This document shows positions 17,003 to 24,011 of a DNA stretch of 37,145 nt, in pieces (position 1 is the first letter of the stretch; each line of letters opens with the position of its first letter). The stretch comes from Streptomyces sp. TRM64462 (lineage in GTDB: Bacteria; Actinomycetota; Actinomycetes; Streptomycetales; Streptomycetaceae). The stretch is from positions 1 through 37,145 of the forward strand of contig NZ_JABWDV010000293.1 in the NCBI RefSeq assembly GCF_013362995.1, given 5' to 3'. Position numbers and translations under genes: made by a program. The notes below the pieces were generated by a model. That model saw nothing but the letters and a program-made list of their open reading frames with translations, was not told the origin of the DNA and made no database searches.

Positions 17003-17635
17003 ATGACCAGCACATCGAACGCTTCAACCGCCTCCGAGCGTCTGATCGACGCCACGCGTGAACTGCTGTGGGAGCGCGGGTACGTGGGGACGAGTCCGAA
17101 GGCCATCCAGCAGCGGGCCGGGGCCGGCCAGGGCAGCATGTACCACCACTTCACCGGGAAGCCCGATCTGGCGCTGGCCGCCATTCGCCGGACGGCCGAG
17201 GAGACGCGCGCGGCCGCCGAGCGCGTGCTGGGCGGCGAGCGCGTGCTGGGCGGCGAGGGAACGGCGTACGAGCGCATCGCGGCGTATCTGCGGCGCGAGC
17301 GTGACGTGCTGCGGGGCTGCCCCGTGGGCCGGCTGACGATGGACCCGGACGTCGTCGCGGACGAGGGGCTGCGCGCTCCGGTCGACGAGACGCTGGACTG
17401 GCTGCGCGGGCGGCTGGCCGGGATCGTCCGGGAGGGTGTGGCGAGCGGCGAGTTCGACGGGGCGCTGGACCCGGAGGGGACGGCGGCGGCGATCGTGGCG
17501 ACCGTGCAGGGCGGCTACGTGCTGGCCCGGGCGTCCGGGTCCGCGGCCGCGTTCGGCACGGCGGTCGAGGGTCTGCTCGGCCTGCTCCGTCCGCTCGGGA
17601 CGCCTGGGCCGCTCGGCGGGCGGAGGGCGGCGTGA
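17003..17635 (+). CDS. TetR-family transcriptional regulator
   Basis: A 210-residue TetR repressor. The N-terminal helix-turn-helix (about residues 10-58) reads SERLIDATRELLWERGYVGT, then SPKAIQQRAGAGQGSMYHHF. The ligand domain contains a cysteine (RGCPVGRLTMD), as in the YxaF/LmrA-like group. An 18-bp tandem duplication at 17219-17254 gives ERVLGG twice in a row, lengthening the helix just after the DNA-binding domain. The start at ATG 17003 has no Shine-Dalgarno, but TACAGT ends 7 nt before it. The inverted repeat at 16973-16994 overlaps this promoter. The stop overlaps the start of the DUF4865 gene (TGATG), so the two form an operon and the regulator probably controls it. Confidence 0.92.
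   Translation: MTSTSNASTASERLIDATRELLWERGYVGTSPKAIQQRAGAGQGSMYHHFTGKPDLALAAIRRTAEETRAAAERVLGGERVLGGEGTAYERIAAYLRRERDVLRGCPVGRLTMDPDVVADEGLRAPVDETLDWLRGRLAGIVREGVASGEFDGALDPEGTAAAIVATVQGGYVLARASGSAAAFGTAVEGLLGLLRPLGTPGPLGGRRAA
17219..17254 (+). repeat. 18-bp perfect tandem duplication inside tetR
   Basis: GAGCGCGTGCTGGGCGGC occurs twice back to back, in frame, adding six residues (ERVLGG). Probably a recent slippage event. Confidence 0.9.
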
Positions 17636-18216
17636 TGCACGCGATGCAGTACGAGATCACCCTGCCCGCCGACTACGACATGGGCGTCATCCGGCACCGC
17701 GTGGCGACCCGCGGCCACCTCCTGGACGACTTCCCGGGGCTCGGCCTCAAGGCGTATCTGATACGGGAGCGGGCGGACGGCGCGCCGGTGAACCAGTACG
17801 CGCCGTTCTATCTGTGGGCGGCGCCCGAGGGCATGAACGCGTTCCTGTGGGGCCCCGGGTTCCAGGGCATCGTGGACGACTTCGGGCGCCCCGAGGTGCG
17901 GCACTGGACGGGCGCCGCGTACGGCGACGGACCGGCCGCCGGGTCGGCGCCCCGGTACGCGGTGCGGCGGCGGGTGCCGATCGGAGCGGGCGAGCCGCCG
18001 GCGGAGGCGGTGGGGCGGGCCCTCGCCGCGCACGAGCGCCTGGTGGCGGCGGACGGGGTCGTGGCGGCTGCCGTGGCGGTGGACCCGCGCCACTGGGAGC
18101 TGGTGGCGTTCAGCCTGTGGGCGGATGCGGCGCCGGAGGGCGCGGGGGACGTGTTCCGGGTGCTGCACGTGTCGCAGCCGCACCGGGGGGAGCTGCGACG
18201 CGGCCGGCACTGGTGA
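17635..18216 (+). CDS. DUF4865 family protein
   Basis: A 193-residue protein of the DUF4865 family. It begins MHAMQYEITLPADYDMGVIR and contains LLDDFPGLGLKAYLIRE, QYAPFYLWAAPEGMNAFLWG and GFQGIVDDFGRP, a pattern of the ferredoxin-like dimeric barrel type seen in small monooxygenase-like proteins. There is no cofactor motif. The gene starts at ATG 17635, overlapping the tetR stop by one base, with GGAGGG 7 nt upstream. Such TetR-DUF4865 pairs suggest a response to a small toxic molecule, which is inference. Confidence 0.85.
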   Translation: MHAMQYEITLPADYDMGVIRHRVATRGHLLDDFPGLGLKAYLIRERADGAPVNQYAPFYLWAAPEGMNAFLWGPGFQGIVDDFGRPEVRHWTGAAYGDGPAAGSAPRYAVRRRVPIGAGEPPAEAVGRALAAHERLVAADGVVAAAVAVDPRHWELVAFSLWADAAPEGAGDVFRVLHVSQPHRGELRRGRHW

Positions 18217-18229
18217 GGGCGCCGAGCAG

Positions 18230-18296
18230 GCTCCGGACGGGCCCCGCGGCGCGCTTTCCGTACAGCTCCCGCAGCGCCCGCTCCGGACGGGCCCCG
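18230..18296. repeat. 17-bp direct repeat in a convergent intergenic region
   Basis: GCTCCGGACGGGCCCCG at 18230-18246 recurs perfectly at 18280-18296, 50 bp apart, between the convergent DUF4865 and methyltransferase genes. Flanking GCGGCGCGCT segments also repeat, so the whole 147-bp gap is built from a diverged duplication. Confidence 0.6.
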
Positions 18297-18363
18297 GGCG
18301 CACTCGCCGGACGGCTCCCGCGGCGCGCTCGCCGGTTCCCTCCCGACGCGCCGGACCCGGTCC

Positions 18364-19143
18364 TCAGCCGACCGGGACGAGCGTGAGGTAGGCCATGCCG
18401 AGCAGGTCGCGGTAGCCGTTCAGCCAGGTGGAGCGCTGGCCGTCGACGCGGGCGCGGGTCTCCGCGGCGGCCGGGTGCTGAGGGTGTGCGGCCAGCCAGA
18501 GTTCGACGTCGTGGCGGTAGCCGGACTCGAACTCCTCCCACTCCTCCGGGCTCGCCGTCTCGATCCACGCGGGCCGGAAGCCCGCGTCGACGGCCAGGTC
18601 CACGAGCGCGCCGAGCGGCAGGTGGTCGTCCTCGCGGGCGCCCGGCCACATCGCGGCGAGCTCGTGGGGCGCGGGCGTGCGCTGCCAGAAGCCCTCGCCG
18701 AGCAGGACGCGGCCACCCGGGGCGACGAGGCCGCGCAGCGCGCGCAGGGCGGCGGCGACGTCGTGGGGTCCTTCGGGGTCGCACAGGGCCTGGCTGGAGC
18801 CCAGGCACAGCACGATGTCGGCGGGGCCGCGCGTGGTGCCGAGCGCGGACTCCTCGACGAACTCGGCCCGCTCGGCCAGGCCCCGCTCATCGGCCAGCTC
18901 CCGGCCACGGGCCAGGTCATCGGCCCGGATGTCCAGGCCGGCGCCGGTCGCGCCCGGTGCGGCGTCCAGGACCCGGAGCAGGAACTCGCCCCAGCCGCAG
19001 CCGATGTCGAGCACCGTGGCGGGGCCGGTCGCCGCGAGCCGTGCGACGAGGCGGTCGGCCCTGGCCTCGGACAGCGGCCCGTGGAAGGTGAGGTGCGTGA
19101 GACGGGGCGGGGCGTCGGACGCGCCGGGGGTGACGGTCGGCAT
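18364..19143 (-). CDS. Class I SAM-dependent methyltransferase
   Basis: A 259-residue Rossmann-fold methyltransferase. SAM motif I is VLDIGCGWGEFLLRVLDAAP (about residues 44-63), motif II is around GAGLDIRADDLARGRELA, and DIVLCLGSSQALCDP with GGRVLLGEGFWQRTP represent the later motifs. The C-terminal half (WEEFESGYRHDVELWLAAHP) is typical of streptomycete methyltransferases of unknown substrate. ATG 19143 is chosen because GAGG lies 8 nt upstream; an in-frame GTG at 19152 would overlap this. It follows the ROK repressor gene on the same strand, but the 170-bp gap carries a repeat, so co-transcription is uncertain. Confidence 0.87.
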   Translation of the reverse strand: MPTVTPGASDAPPRLTHLTFHGPLSEARADRLVARLAATGPATVLDIGCGWGEFLLRVLDAAPGATGAGLDIRADDLARGRELADERGLAERAEFVEESALGTTRGPADIVLCLGSSQALCDPEGPHDVAAALRALRGLVAPGGRVLLGEGFWQRTPAPHELAAMWPGAREDDHLPLGALVDLAVDAGFRPAWIETASPEEWEEFESGYRHDVELWLAAHPQHPAAAETRARVDGQRSTWLNGYRDLLGMAYLTLVPVG

Positions 19144-19264
19144 GGGCGGCACCTCAGGTCGTCAGGTCGTCGTGTCGGGAGTCGTGATCGTGCCGGCCCC
19201 ACCAGGGGCAGCATGATCGGGACCGTAGGCGCCCGTCTGCCTCCGGGCAAAGGTTTTTTCTCGT

Positions 19265-19309
19265 CGCGCTCGCCGCGCTCGCCGCGCTCGCCGCGCTCGC
19301 CGCGCTCGT
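19265..19309. repeat. 9-bp tandem repeat (CGCGCTCGC x5)
   Basis: Four perfect copies plus one with a single change, directly after the ROK repressor stop codon (minus strand). Preceded on the plus strand by a T6 run at about 19254-19259. Confidence 0.85.
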
Positions 19310-19313
19310 CGGC

Positions 19314-20543
19314 TCAGGCGGCCGGGCGGCGGAGTGCGGCGAGGGGGTCGTCGAGTACCGGCTGCCAGGCCAGTTCGGCGGCGCCCGCGAGGCTGTTGTG
19401 GGGCAGGGTGCAGCCGAGGATCGGCACGCCGCCGCTGCGGCCCCACAGGCTGCGGTCGGCGACGACGGCGCGGAGCCGCTCGGGGTCGGCGGCGAGGAGC
19501 TCGCGGTGGAGGCCGCCGAGGATGATGCGGTCCGGGTTGAGGATGTTGACCAGGCCCGCGAGGCCGAGGCCCAGCCGGTCGATGAGCTCCTCGACGGCCG
19601 CGCGCACGGCAGGGTCGCGGCGCTCGTCGCGCAGCAGGTCCCGGGCCTGCTGGAGCAGCGACACCTCGGGGCCCGGGGTGCGGCCGGCGGCGGTGAGGAA
19701 GGCCAGCGGGTCGGCCTCGACGTCGAGGCAGCCGCGGCTGCCGCAGTGGCAGGGGCGGCCGCCCTCGGGGTTGACGGTGAGGTGGCCGACCTCCAGGGCG
19801 AGGCCCGCGCTGCCGGTGTGGAGCCGCCCGTCGAGGACGAGGGCGCCGCCGACGCCGCGGTGGCCGGTGGCGACGCACAGCAGGTGCTGCGCGCCGCGGC
19901 CGGCGCCGTGGCGGTGCTCCGCGAGGGCGGCGAGGTTGACGTCGTTGCCGGTGAAGGCGGGGCCTTCGATGCCGGCGGCGCGTACGCAGTCGGCGAAGAT
20001 GTCGCGGACCGGCGCGCCGGCGGGCCAGGCCAGGTGCAGGGGGTTGAGCGCGGTGCCCTCGGGTTCGGCGACCGCCGACGGTACGGCGAGTCCCGCGCCC
20101 ACGCAGCGGCGGCCGCTGTCGTGCAGCAGCCTGGCGCCCGCCTCGACGACGGCCTCCAGGACCTGGGCGGGGTCGGCGGTGACCTCGACGCAGCCGGGCG
20201 CTGTCGCGACGATCCGGCCGCCGAGGCCGACGAGCGCGGCGCGGAAGCCGTCGGCGTGCACCTGGGCGGCGAGGGCGACGGGCCCGTGCTCGTCGACGAT
20301 GAGGCGGTGCGAGGGCCGGCCCTGGGCGCCGGCGCCCGCGCCGGGGCGCGCGTCGACCCGGATCAGCCCGAGCGCCTCCAGTTCGGCCGCGACGGCGCCC
20401 GCCGTGGCGCGCGTGACGCCGAGCTCCGCGGTCAGTACGGCACGGGTGGGCGCCCGGCCCGTGTGCACCAGTTCCAGGGCCGGGCCGAGTGCGCTGCGCC
20501 CCCTGTCCAGCCGTGTCCGGGTCGTCGTCGCCTTGCCGTTCAT
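19314..20543 (-). CDS. ROK-family transcriptional repressor
   Basis: A 409-residue ROK protein with an N-terminal winged helix (residues about 15-62, LELVHTGRAPTRAVLTAELG then VTRATAGAVAAELEALGL), so a NagC/XylR-type sugar-responsive regulator rather than a free kinase. The ROK part keeps TGNDVN (Asp201), EVGH (Glu251, His254) and the zinc motif CHCGSRGC (Cys265, 267, 272). It ends with LVNILNPDRIILGGL, a standard ROK signature. ATG 20543 has GGGAGA 9 nt upstream. The start codon lies in an inverted repeat CATGGG-N9-CCCATG (20541-20561), which might be an autoregulatory site. The target sugar is unknown; the divergent HhH gene is not a sugar gene. Confidence 0.92.
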   Translation of the reverse strand: MNGKATTTRTRLDRGRSALGPALELVHTGRAPTRAVLTAELGVTRATAGAVAAELEALGLIRVDARPGAGAGAQGRPSHRLIVDEHGPVALAAQVHADGFRAALVGLGGRIVATAPGCVEVTADPAQVLEAVVEAGARLLHDSGRRCVGAGLAVPSAVAEPEGTALNPLHLAWPAGAPVRDIFADCVRAAGIEGPAFTGNDVNLAALAEHRHGAGRGAQHLLCVATGHRGVGGALVLDGRLHTGSAGLALEVGHLTVNPEGGRPCHCGSRGCLDVEADPLAFLTAAGRTPGPEVSLLQQARDLLRDERRDPAVRAAVEELIDRLGLGLAGLVNILNPDRIILGGLHRELLAADPERLRAVVADRSLWGRSGGVPILGCTLPHNSLAGAAELAWQPVLDDPLAALRRPAA

Positions 20544-20561
20544 GGGGGCGAGTCTCCCATG
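20541..20561. promoter_or_regulatory. Inverted repeat CATGGG-N9-CCCATG at the ROK repressor start
   Basis: Perfect 6-bp arms. One arm includes the start codon and the intervening bases include the Shine-Dalgarno. It may be an operator or an mRNA stem that hides the ribosome binding site; chance is possible. Confidence 0.35.
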
Positions 20562-20673
20562 ATCCAGCGGCCGGGCGGCCCCCCACGTGCTGTTTCGGCG
20601 GCGCCCCGGCGGGTACTGCGGGCAGCGACGGCGGGGGACGTACACGACGTACACAGCGGGAGAGGGAGGCGCC

Positions 20674-21372
20674 ATGTCACCCTCCGACGGCAAGCGGACG
20701 GGAAGGACGAAGGAGCAGCGGGAGACCGCGCGGGAGCTGCTCGACGCGTACGGCCACACGTACGCCGAGGCGGCGGGCATCCGGCTCAAGGACACTCCGC
20801 AGCCGCTGTACCAGCTCCTTGTTCTCGCCCATCTGCTGAGCGCCCGGATCCGGGCGGACATCGCCGTCGCGGCGGCCCGCGCACTGTTCGAGGCCGGCCT
20901 CCGCGACCCCCGGCACATGAAGGACGCCAGCTGGCAGCAGCGCGTCGACGCGCTGGGCGAGGGCGGTTACCGGCGCTACGACGAGCGGACGTCCACGCAG
21001 CTCGGCAAGGCCGCAGAGCTCGTACTGGAGGAGTACCGCGGCGATCTGCGGCGGATGCACAAGGAGGCCGGGGGCGATCCGGGCCGGCTGCGACGGCTGC
21101 TCCAGGAGGTGCCGGGCATCGGGCCCGCGGGCGCGGACATCTTCCTGCGCGAGGCACAGGCGGTGTGGCCGGACCTCGCGCCGTATCTGGACGACAGGAC
21201 GCTCGACGGCGCGAAGCGGCTGGGGCTGCCCGCGGACCGGGACAAGCTGGCCGGCCTGGTGAAACGGGACGAACTGCCCACGCTGGCGGCCGCGCTGGTG
21301 CGCGCGGCGATCGACCGGCACGTGGTGGAGGAGGTGCGTGAGACCCGCGCGAAGCACACGGGGCGGTCCTGA
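20674..21372 (+). CDS. HhH-containing endonuclease III-like protein
   Basis: A 232-residue helical protein resembling the HhH-GPD base-excision repair fold. It has a helical first half with LYQLLVLAHLLSARIRADIA and FEAGLRDPRHMKD (as in endonuclease III-like folds). A helix-hairpin-helix motif follows at about residues 146-160 (VPGIGPAGADIFLREAQ). There is no Fe-S cluster cysteine set, and the catalytic Lys of EndoIII is not obvious, so enzymatic activity is uncertain. GGAGG lies 5-6 nt before ATG 20674. A 9-bp direct repeat (CGTACACGA/CGTACACAG) lies just upstream. The next gene follows after 41 bp. Confidence 0.78.
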   Translation: MSPSDGKRTGRTKEQRETARELLDAYGHTYAEAAGIRLKDTPQPLYQLLVLAHLLSARIRADIAVAAARALFEAGLRDPRHMKDASWQQRVDALGEGGYRRYDERTSTQLGKAAELVLEEYRGDLRRMHKEAGGDPGRLRRLLQEVPGIGPAGADIFLREAQAVWPDLAPYLDDRTLDGAKRLGLPADRDKLAGLVKRDELPTLAAALVRAAIDRHVVEEVRETRAKHTGRS

Positions 21373-21413
21373 GAGCGACCGAGGAACGAACGACGCCCAG
21401 GGAGGATCCGGCA

Positions 21414-21770
21414 ATGAGCACCTCCGAACGCGGCGACCTGCCGCTGCCCGACTACGACCATCTGCCCGCCGGCGCACTGGAGCACCGCATCCGTTCGCTG
21501 CGCGCCGAGGAGCTCGACCGGCTGCTGCACTACGAGCACGAGCACGCCGACCGGCACCCGGTCGTCCAGCTCCTGGCCACACGCAAGCGGCAGCTGAGCG
21601 AGGGCGCCGCACCGTCCGGCGGGGACCCCGCGGCGTTCCGGCCGGAGCAGGCCGAGCGCGCCCGGGGCGGTTCGGCGGTGTCGCCCGCGACGTCGCCGCA
21701 GCCGTCGAGCCCGCCGCCGCACGGCACTCCGGACCAGCGGGGCAAGCCGAAGGGCGACCGGACGGTGTGA
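21414..21770 (+). CDS. Small conserved protein with helical N-terminal domain
   Basis: A 118-residue soluble protein. The N-terminal 62 residues (LPLPDYDHLPAGALEHRIRS, then LRAEELDRLLHYEHEHADRH and VVQLLATRKRQL) form a predicted helical domain that I have seen in streptomycete proteins of unknown function (DUF8129-like). The C-terminal half is disordered, Pro/Ser/Gly-rich. GGAGGA lies 8 nt before ATG 21414, a strong Shine-Dalgarno. Probably co-transcribed with the HhH gene. Confidence 0.75.
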   Translation: MSTSERGDLPLPDYDHLPAGALEHRIRSLRAEELDRLLHYEHEHADRHPVVQLLATRKRQLSEGAAPSGGDPAAFRPEQAERARGGSAVSPATSPQPSSPPPHGTPDQRGKPKGDRTV

Positions 21771-21840
21771 AGGCGTTGCGCGTCGGTACGGCGGTACGAC
21801 GATGCGACGGCACGGTGTGAGGGCCGGGCTGTGATCGCGT

Positions 21841-21878
21841 GGTGTGACGGGACGTTGTGACGGGCGTCCCGTCACACC
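21841..21878. terminator. Strong hairpin with 13-bp perfect stem, two alternative pairings
   Basis: GGTGTGACGGGAC (21841-21853) pairs perfectly with GTCCCGTCACACC (21866-21878) across a 12-nt loop. A second copy of the left arm (TGTGACGGG, 21856-21864) can pair with the same right arm in a tight 9-bp, 3-nt-loop hairpin. There is no long T-run. It is probably the terminator of the 20674-21770 operon, 13 bp before the next promoter. Confidence 0.6.
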
Positions 21879-21891
21879 GCCTGTTTGAAGG

Positions 21892-21921
21892 TTGAAGAGG
21901 GTCGGCGCATGCCTCTATCCT
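21892..21921 (+). promoter_or_regulatory. Promoter of the MFS gene (-35 TTGAAG, -10 TATCCT)
   Basis: TTGAAG at 21892-21897, an 18-nt spacer, TATCCT at 21916-21921, then 6 nt to GTG 21928. This is the best-formed leaderless promoter in the window. Confidence 0.65.
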
Positions 21922-21948
21922 GAGTTTGTGCCGCAACTAAACAAACTC
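21922..21948. promoter_or_regulatory. Operator candidate GAGTTTGT-N11-ACAAACTC over the MFS start codon
   Basis: Perfect 8-bp inverted repeat, unusually AT-rich for this genome. It begins right after the -10 element and covers the predicted transcription start and the first seven codons of the transporter. A repressor bound here would block initiation. No regulator gene is adjacent. Confidence 0.65.
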
Positions 21949-23229
21949 CTGACCGCCCGCTCCGCGCTCACCCTCTTCTTCGCCCTGGACGGTTTCCTCT
22001 TCGCCGGCTGGGTCGTCCGCATCCCCGCGATCAAGCAGCAGACCGGCTCGTCGGCGAGCGATCTCGGGCTCGCGCTGCTCGGCGTCTCGGCGGGCGCCGT
22101 CGTCACGATGACGCTGACCGGCCGGCTGTGCGCGCGCTTCGGCAGCCACCCGGTCACGGTGGCGTCCGGGGTGCTGCTGTCCCTGGCGATCGCCCTGCCG
22201 GCGCTCACCCACTCGACGCTCGCGCTCGGTCTGGTGCTGCTGGTCTTCGGCACCGCGTACGGCGCGATCAACGTCGCGATGAACAGTGCCGCCGTCGATC
22301 TCGTCGCGGCGCTGCGCCGCCCCGTGATGCCGTCGTTCCACGCCGCGTTCAGCCTGGGCGGCATGGTCGGCGCCGGCCTCGGCGGGCTGGTGGCGGCCGG
22401 CCTCTCCCCCGCCGCGCATCTGCTCGGCCTGACGGCCGTCGGTCTGCTGCTGACCGCCGTCGCGGGACCGGTGCTGCTGCGCCACCCGTCGCCCGCACCG
22501 CCGGAGGCCCTGCCCACGGGCGCTCCCCGGTCCGGCGGGCGGCGCCAGGACCGGCGTACGCGCCGGCTGGTCACCGTCTTCGGCGTGATCGCGCTGTGTA
22601 CGGCGTACGGCGAGGGGGCGCTCGCGGACTGGGGCGCCCTGCACCTGGCGCAGGACCTGGACGCGCACCCGGGTGTCGCGGCCGCCGGGTACGCGCTGTT
22701 CGCGCTGGCCATGACCGCCGGGCGGCTCTCCGGTACGGCGCTGCTCGAACGGCTCGGCCAGACCAGGACGCTCGTGGCGGGCGGCGCGGCGGCGGCCGTG
22801 GGCATGCTGCTGGGCGCCCTGGCGCCGACCGTGTGGGCGGCGCTGCTCGGGTTCGCGGTGACCGGCCTGGGCCTGGCGAACATCTTCCCGGTGGCGGTGG
22901 CGCGCGCGGGCGCGCTGGCCGGACCGGCGGGTGTGGCGGCCGCGTCGACGCTCGGCTACGGCGGGATGCTGCTGGGTCCGCCCGTGATCGGTTTCCTGGC
23001 GGACTGGTTCTCGCTGCCGGTCGCGCTGACGTCGGTCGCGGTGCTGGCGGCGGGCGCGGCCGTGATCGGGTACCGGGCAGGGCGCGCCGCCGTACCCGGC
23101 CGGGCCGAGGACCGGGCCGAGGAGCCGGGCAGCGGGGCCGGGCAGCGGCAACCTGAGCGGCGGGACGGCGCCTTCGCCGGGGCGGTGACCGGCGCGACGC
23201 GCGGCAGCCACGGCACGCACGGCGGTTGA
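21928..23229 (+). CDS. Major facilitator superfamily transporter (YbjJ-like)
   Basis: A 433-residue membrane transporter with about 12 hydrophobic segments and a central cytosolic loop near residues 190-215 (RHPSPAPPEALPTGAPRSGG). Family signatures include FFALDGFLFAGWVVRIPAIK, the A-motif-like GRLCARFGSHPV and MNSAAVDLVAALRRPVMPSF. The last resembles the YbjJ/FucP-like MFS group, whose substrates are mostly unknown. The C-terminal 45 residues are hydrophilic and disordered. The start is GTG 21928; there is no Shine-Dalgarno and the -10 TATCCT ends 6 nt before it, so a leaderless mRNA is likely. An inverted repeat overlaps the start, indicating tight transcriptional control. Confidence 0.9.
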   Translation: MPQLNKLLTARSALTLFFALDGFLFAGWVVRIPAIKQQTGSSASDLGLALLGVSAGAVVTMTLTGRLCARFGSHPVTVASGVLLSLAIALPALTHSTLALGLVLLVFGTAYGAINVAMNSAAVDLVAALRRPVMPSFHAAFSLGGMVGAGLGGLVAAGLSPAAHLLGLTAVGLLLTAVAGPVLLRHPSPAPPEALPTGAPRSGGRRQDRRTRRLVTVFGVIALCTAYGEGALADWGALHLAQDLDAHPGVAAAGYALFALAMTAGRLSGTALLERLGQTRTLVAGGAAAAVGMLLGALAPTVWAALLGFAVTGLGLANIFPVAVARAGALAGPAGVAAASTLGYGGMLLGPPVIGFLADWFSLPVALTSVAVLAAGAAVIGYRAGRAAVPGRAEDRAEEPGSGAGQRQPERRDGAFAGAVTGATRGSHGTHGG

Positions 23230-23246
23230 GAGACGGGGCGCACTGG

Positions 23247-23252
23247 CAGAAT
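23247..23252 (+). promoter_or_regulatory. Putative -10 element of a leaderless promoter (MDMPI-fold gene)
   Basis: CAGAAT, then 6 nt, then ATG 23259. TTGAGA at 23226-23231 is a possible -35, but the 15-nt spacer is short. Confidence 0.4.
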
Positions 23253-23258
23253 TCCGGC

Positions 23259-24011
23259 ATGGACACTGCCGAGCACATCAAGTACCTCGTCCGCGAGGGT
23301 CAGTTGCTGGCCGACGCCGCCGAACAGGCGGGACCGGACGCGGAAGTTCCCACCTGCCCGGACTGGCGGGTGCGGGACCTGCTGCGGCACACCGGCATGG
23401 TGCACCGCTGGGCGACCGGGTTCGTCGCGGAGGGCCACACCGCCTACCGGCCCGGCGGCGGCGAGCCCGACCTCGACGGCGACGCGCTCATCGACTGGTA
23501 CCGGGAGGGCCACGGCCTGCTGGTCACCGCGCTGAGCGAGGCACCCGAAGGCCTGGAGTGCTGGGCGTTCCTGCCCGCGCCCTCGCCGCTCGCGTTCTGG
23601 GCCCGCCGCCAGGTCCACGAGACGGCCGTGCACCGCGTGGACGCCGAGTCGGCGCTCGGCCTGGTCGCCGGACGCTCCCCGGTCGGCCCCGCGCTGGCCG
23701 CCGACGGCGTGGACGAGCTGCTGCGCGGTTTCCACGGCCGCGAGAAGAGCAGGGTCCGTACGGACCGGCCCGGCGTCCTGCGGGTCCGCGCGTCGGACAC
23801 GGGCGACGTGTGGACCGTACGGCTGTCCACCGACGCGCCGCACACCACGCGCGCCGACGACGGCCCGGCGGACTGCGAACTCAGCGGCCCCGCCGAGGCC
23901 CTGTACCTGACGCTGTGGAACCGGCTCCCGGCCGGGTCCCCGGCCGTCTCCCTGTCGGGCGACGAGCGCCTGGCGCGCCTGTGGCGGGAGACGTCGGCGG
24001 TGACCTGGTGA
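23259..24011 (+). CDS. Maleylpyruvate isomerase-family mycothiol-dependent enzyme
   Basis: A 250-residue protein with the MDMPI N-terminal DinB-like four-helix domain (residues 1-150: HIKYLVREGQLLADAAEQAG, CPDWRVRDLLRHTGMVHRWA, and ARRQVHETAVHRVDAESALG). His and Glu at HTGMVHRW and QVHETAVHRVDAE fit the metal-binding triad of the fold. A C-terminal MDMPI_C-like domain (about 170-250) ends LYLTLWNRLPAGS and LWRETSAVTW. Family enzymes use mycothiol, the actinobacterial thiol. The substrate is unknown, as this family is greatly expanded in Streptomyces. It starts 29 bp after the MFS gene and its stop overlaps the next start. Confidence 0.88.
   Translation: MDTAEHIKYLVREGQLLADAAEQAGPDAEVPTCPDWRVRDLLRHTGMVHRWATGFVAEGHTAYRPGGGEPDLDGDALIDWYREGHGLLVTALSEAPEGLECWAFLPAPSPLAFWARRQVHETAVHRVDAESALGLVAGRSPVGPALAADGVDELLRGFHGREKSRVRTDRPGVLRVRASDTGDVWTVRLSTDAPHTTRADDGPADCELSGPAEALYLTLWNRLPAGSPAVSLSGDERLARLWRETSAVTW

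Noticed and set aside
19240..19262. Intrinsic terminator (GCCCG stem followed by T6) on the plus strand
   Set aside because: No plus-strand gene ends here; both flanking genes are on the minus strand, and the stem is only five pairs.
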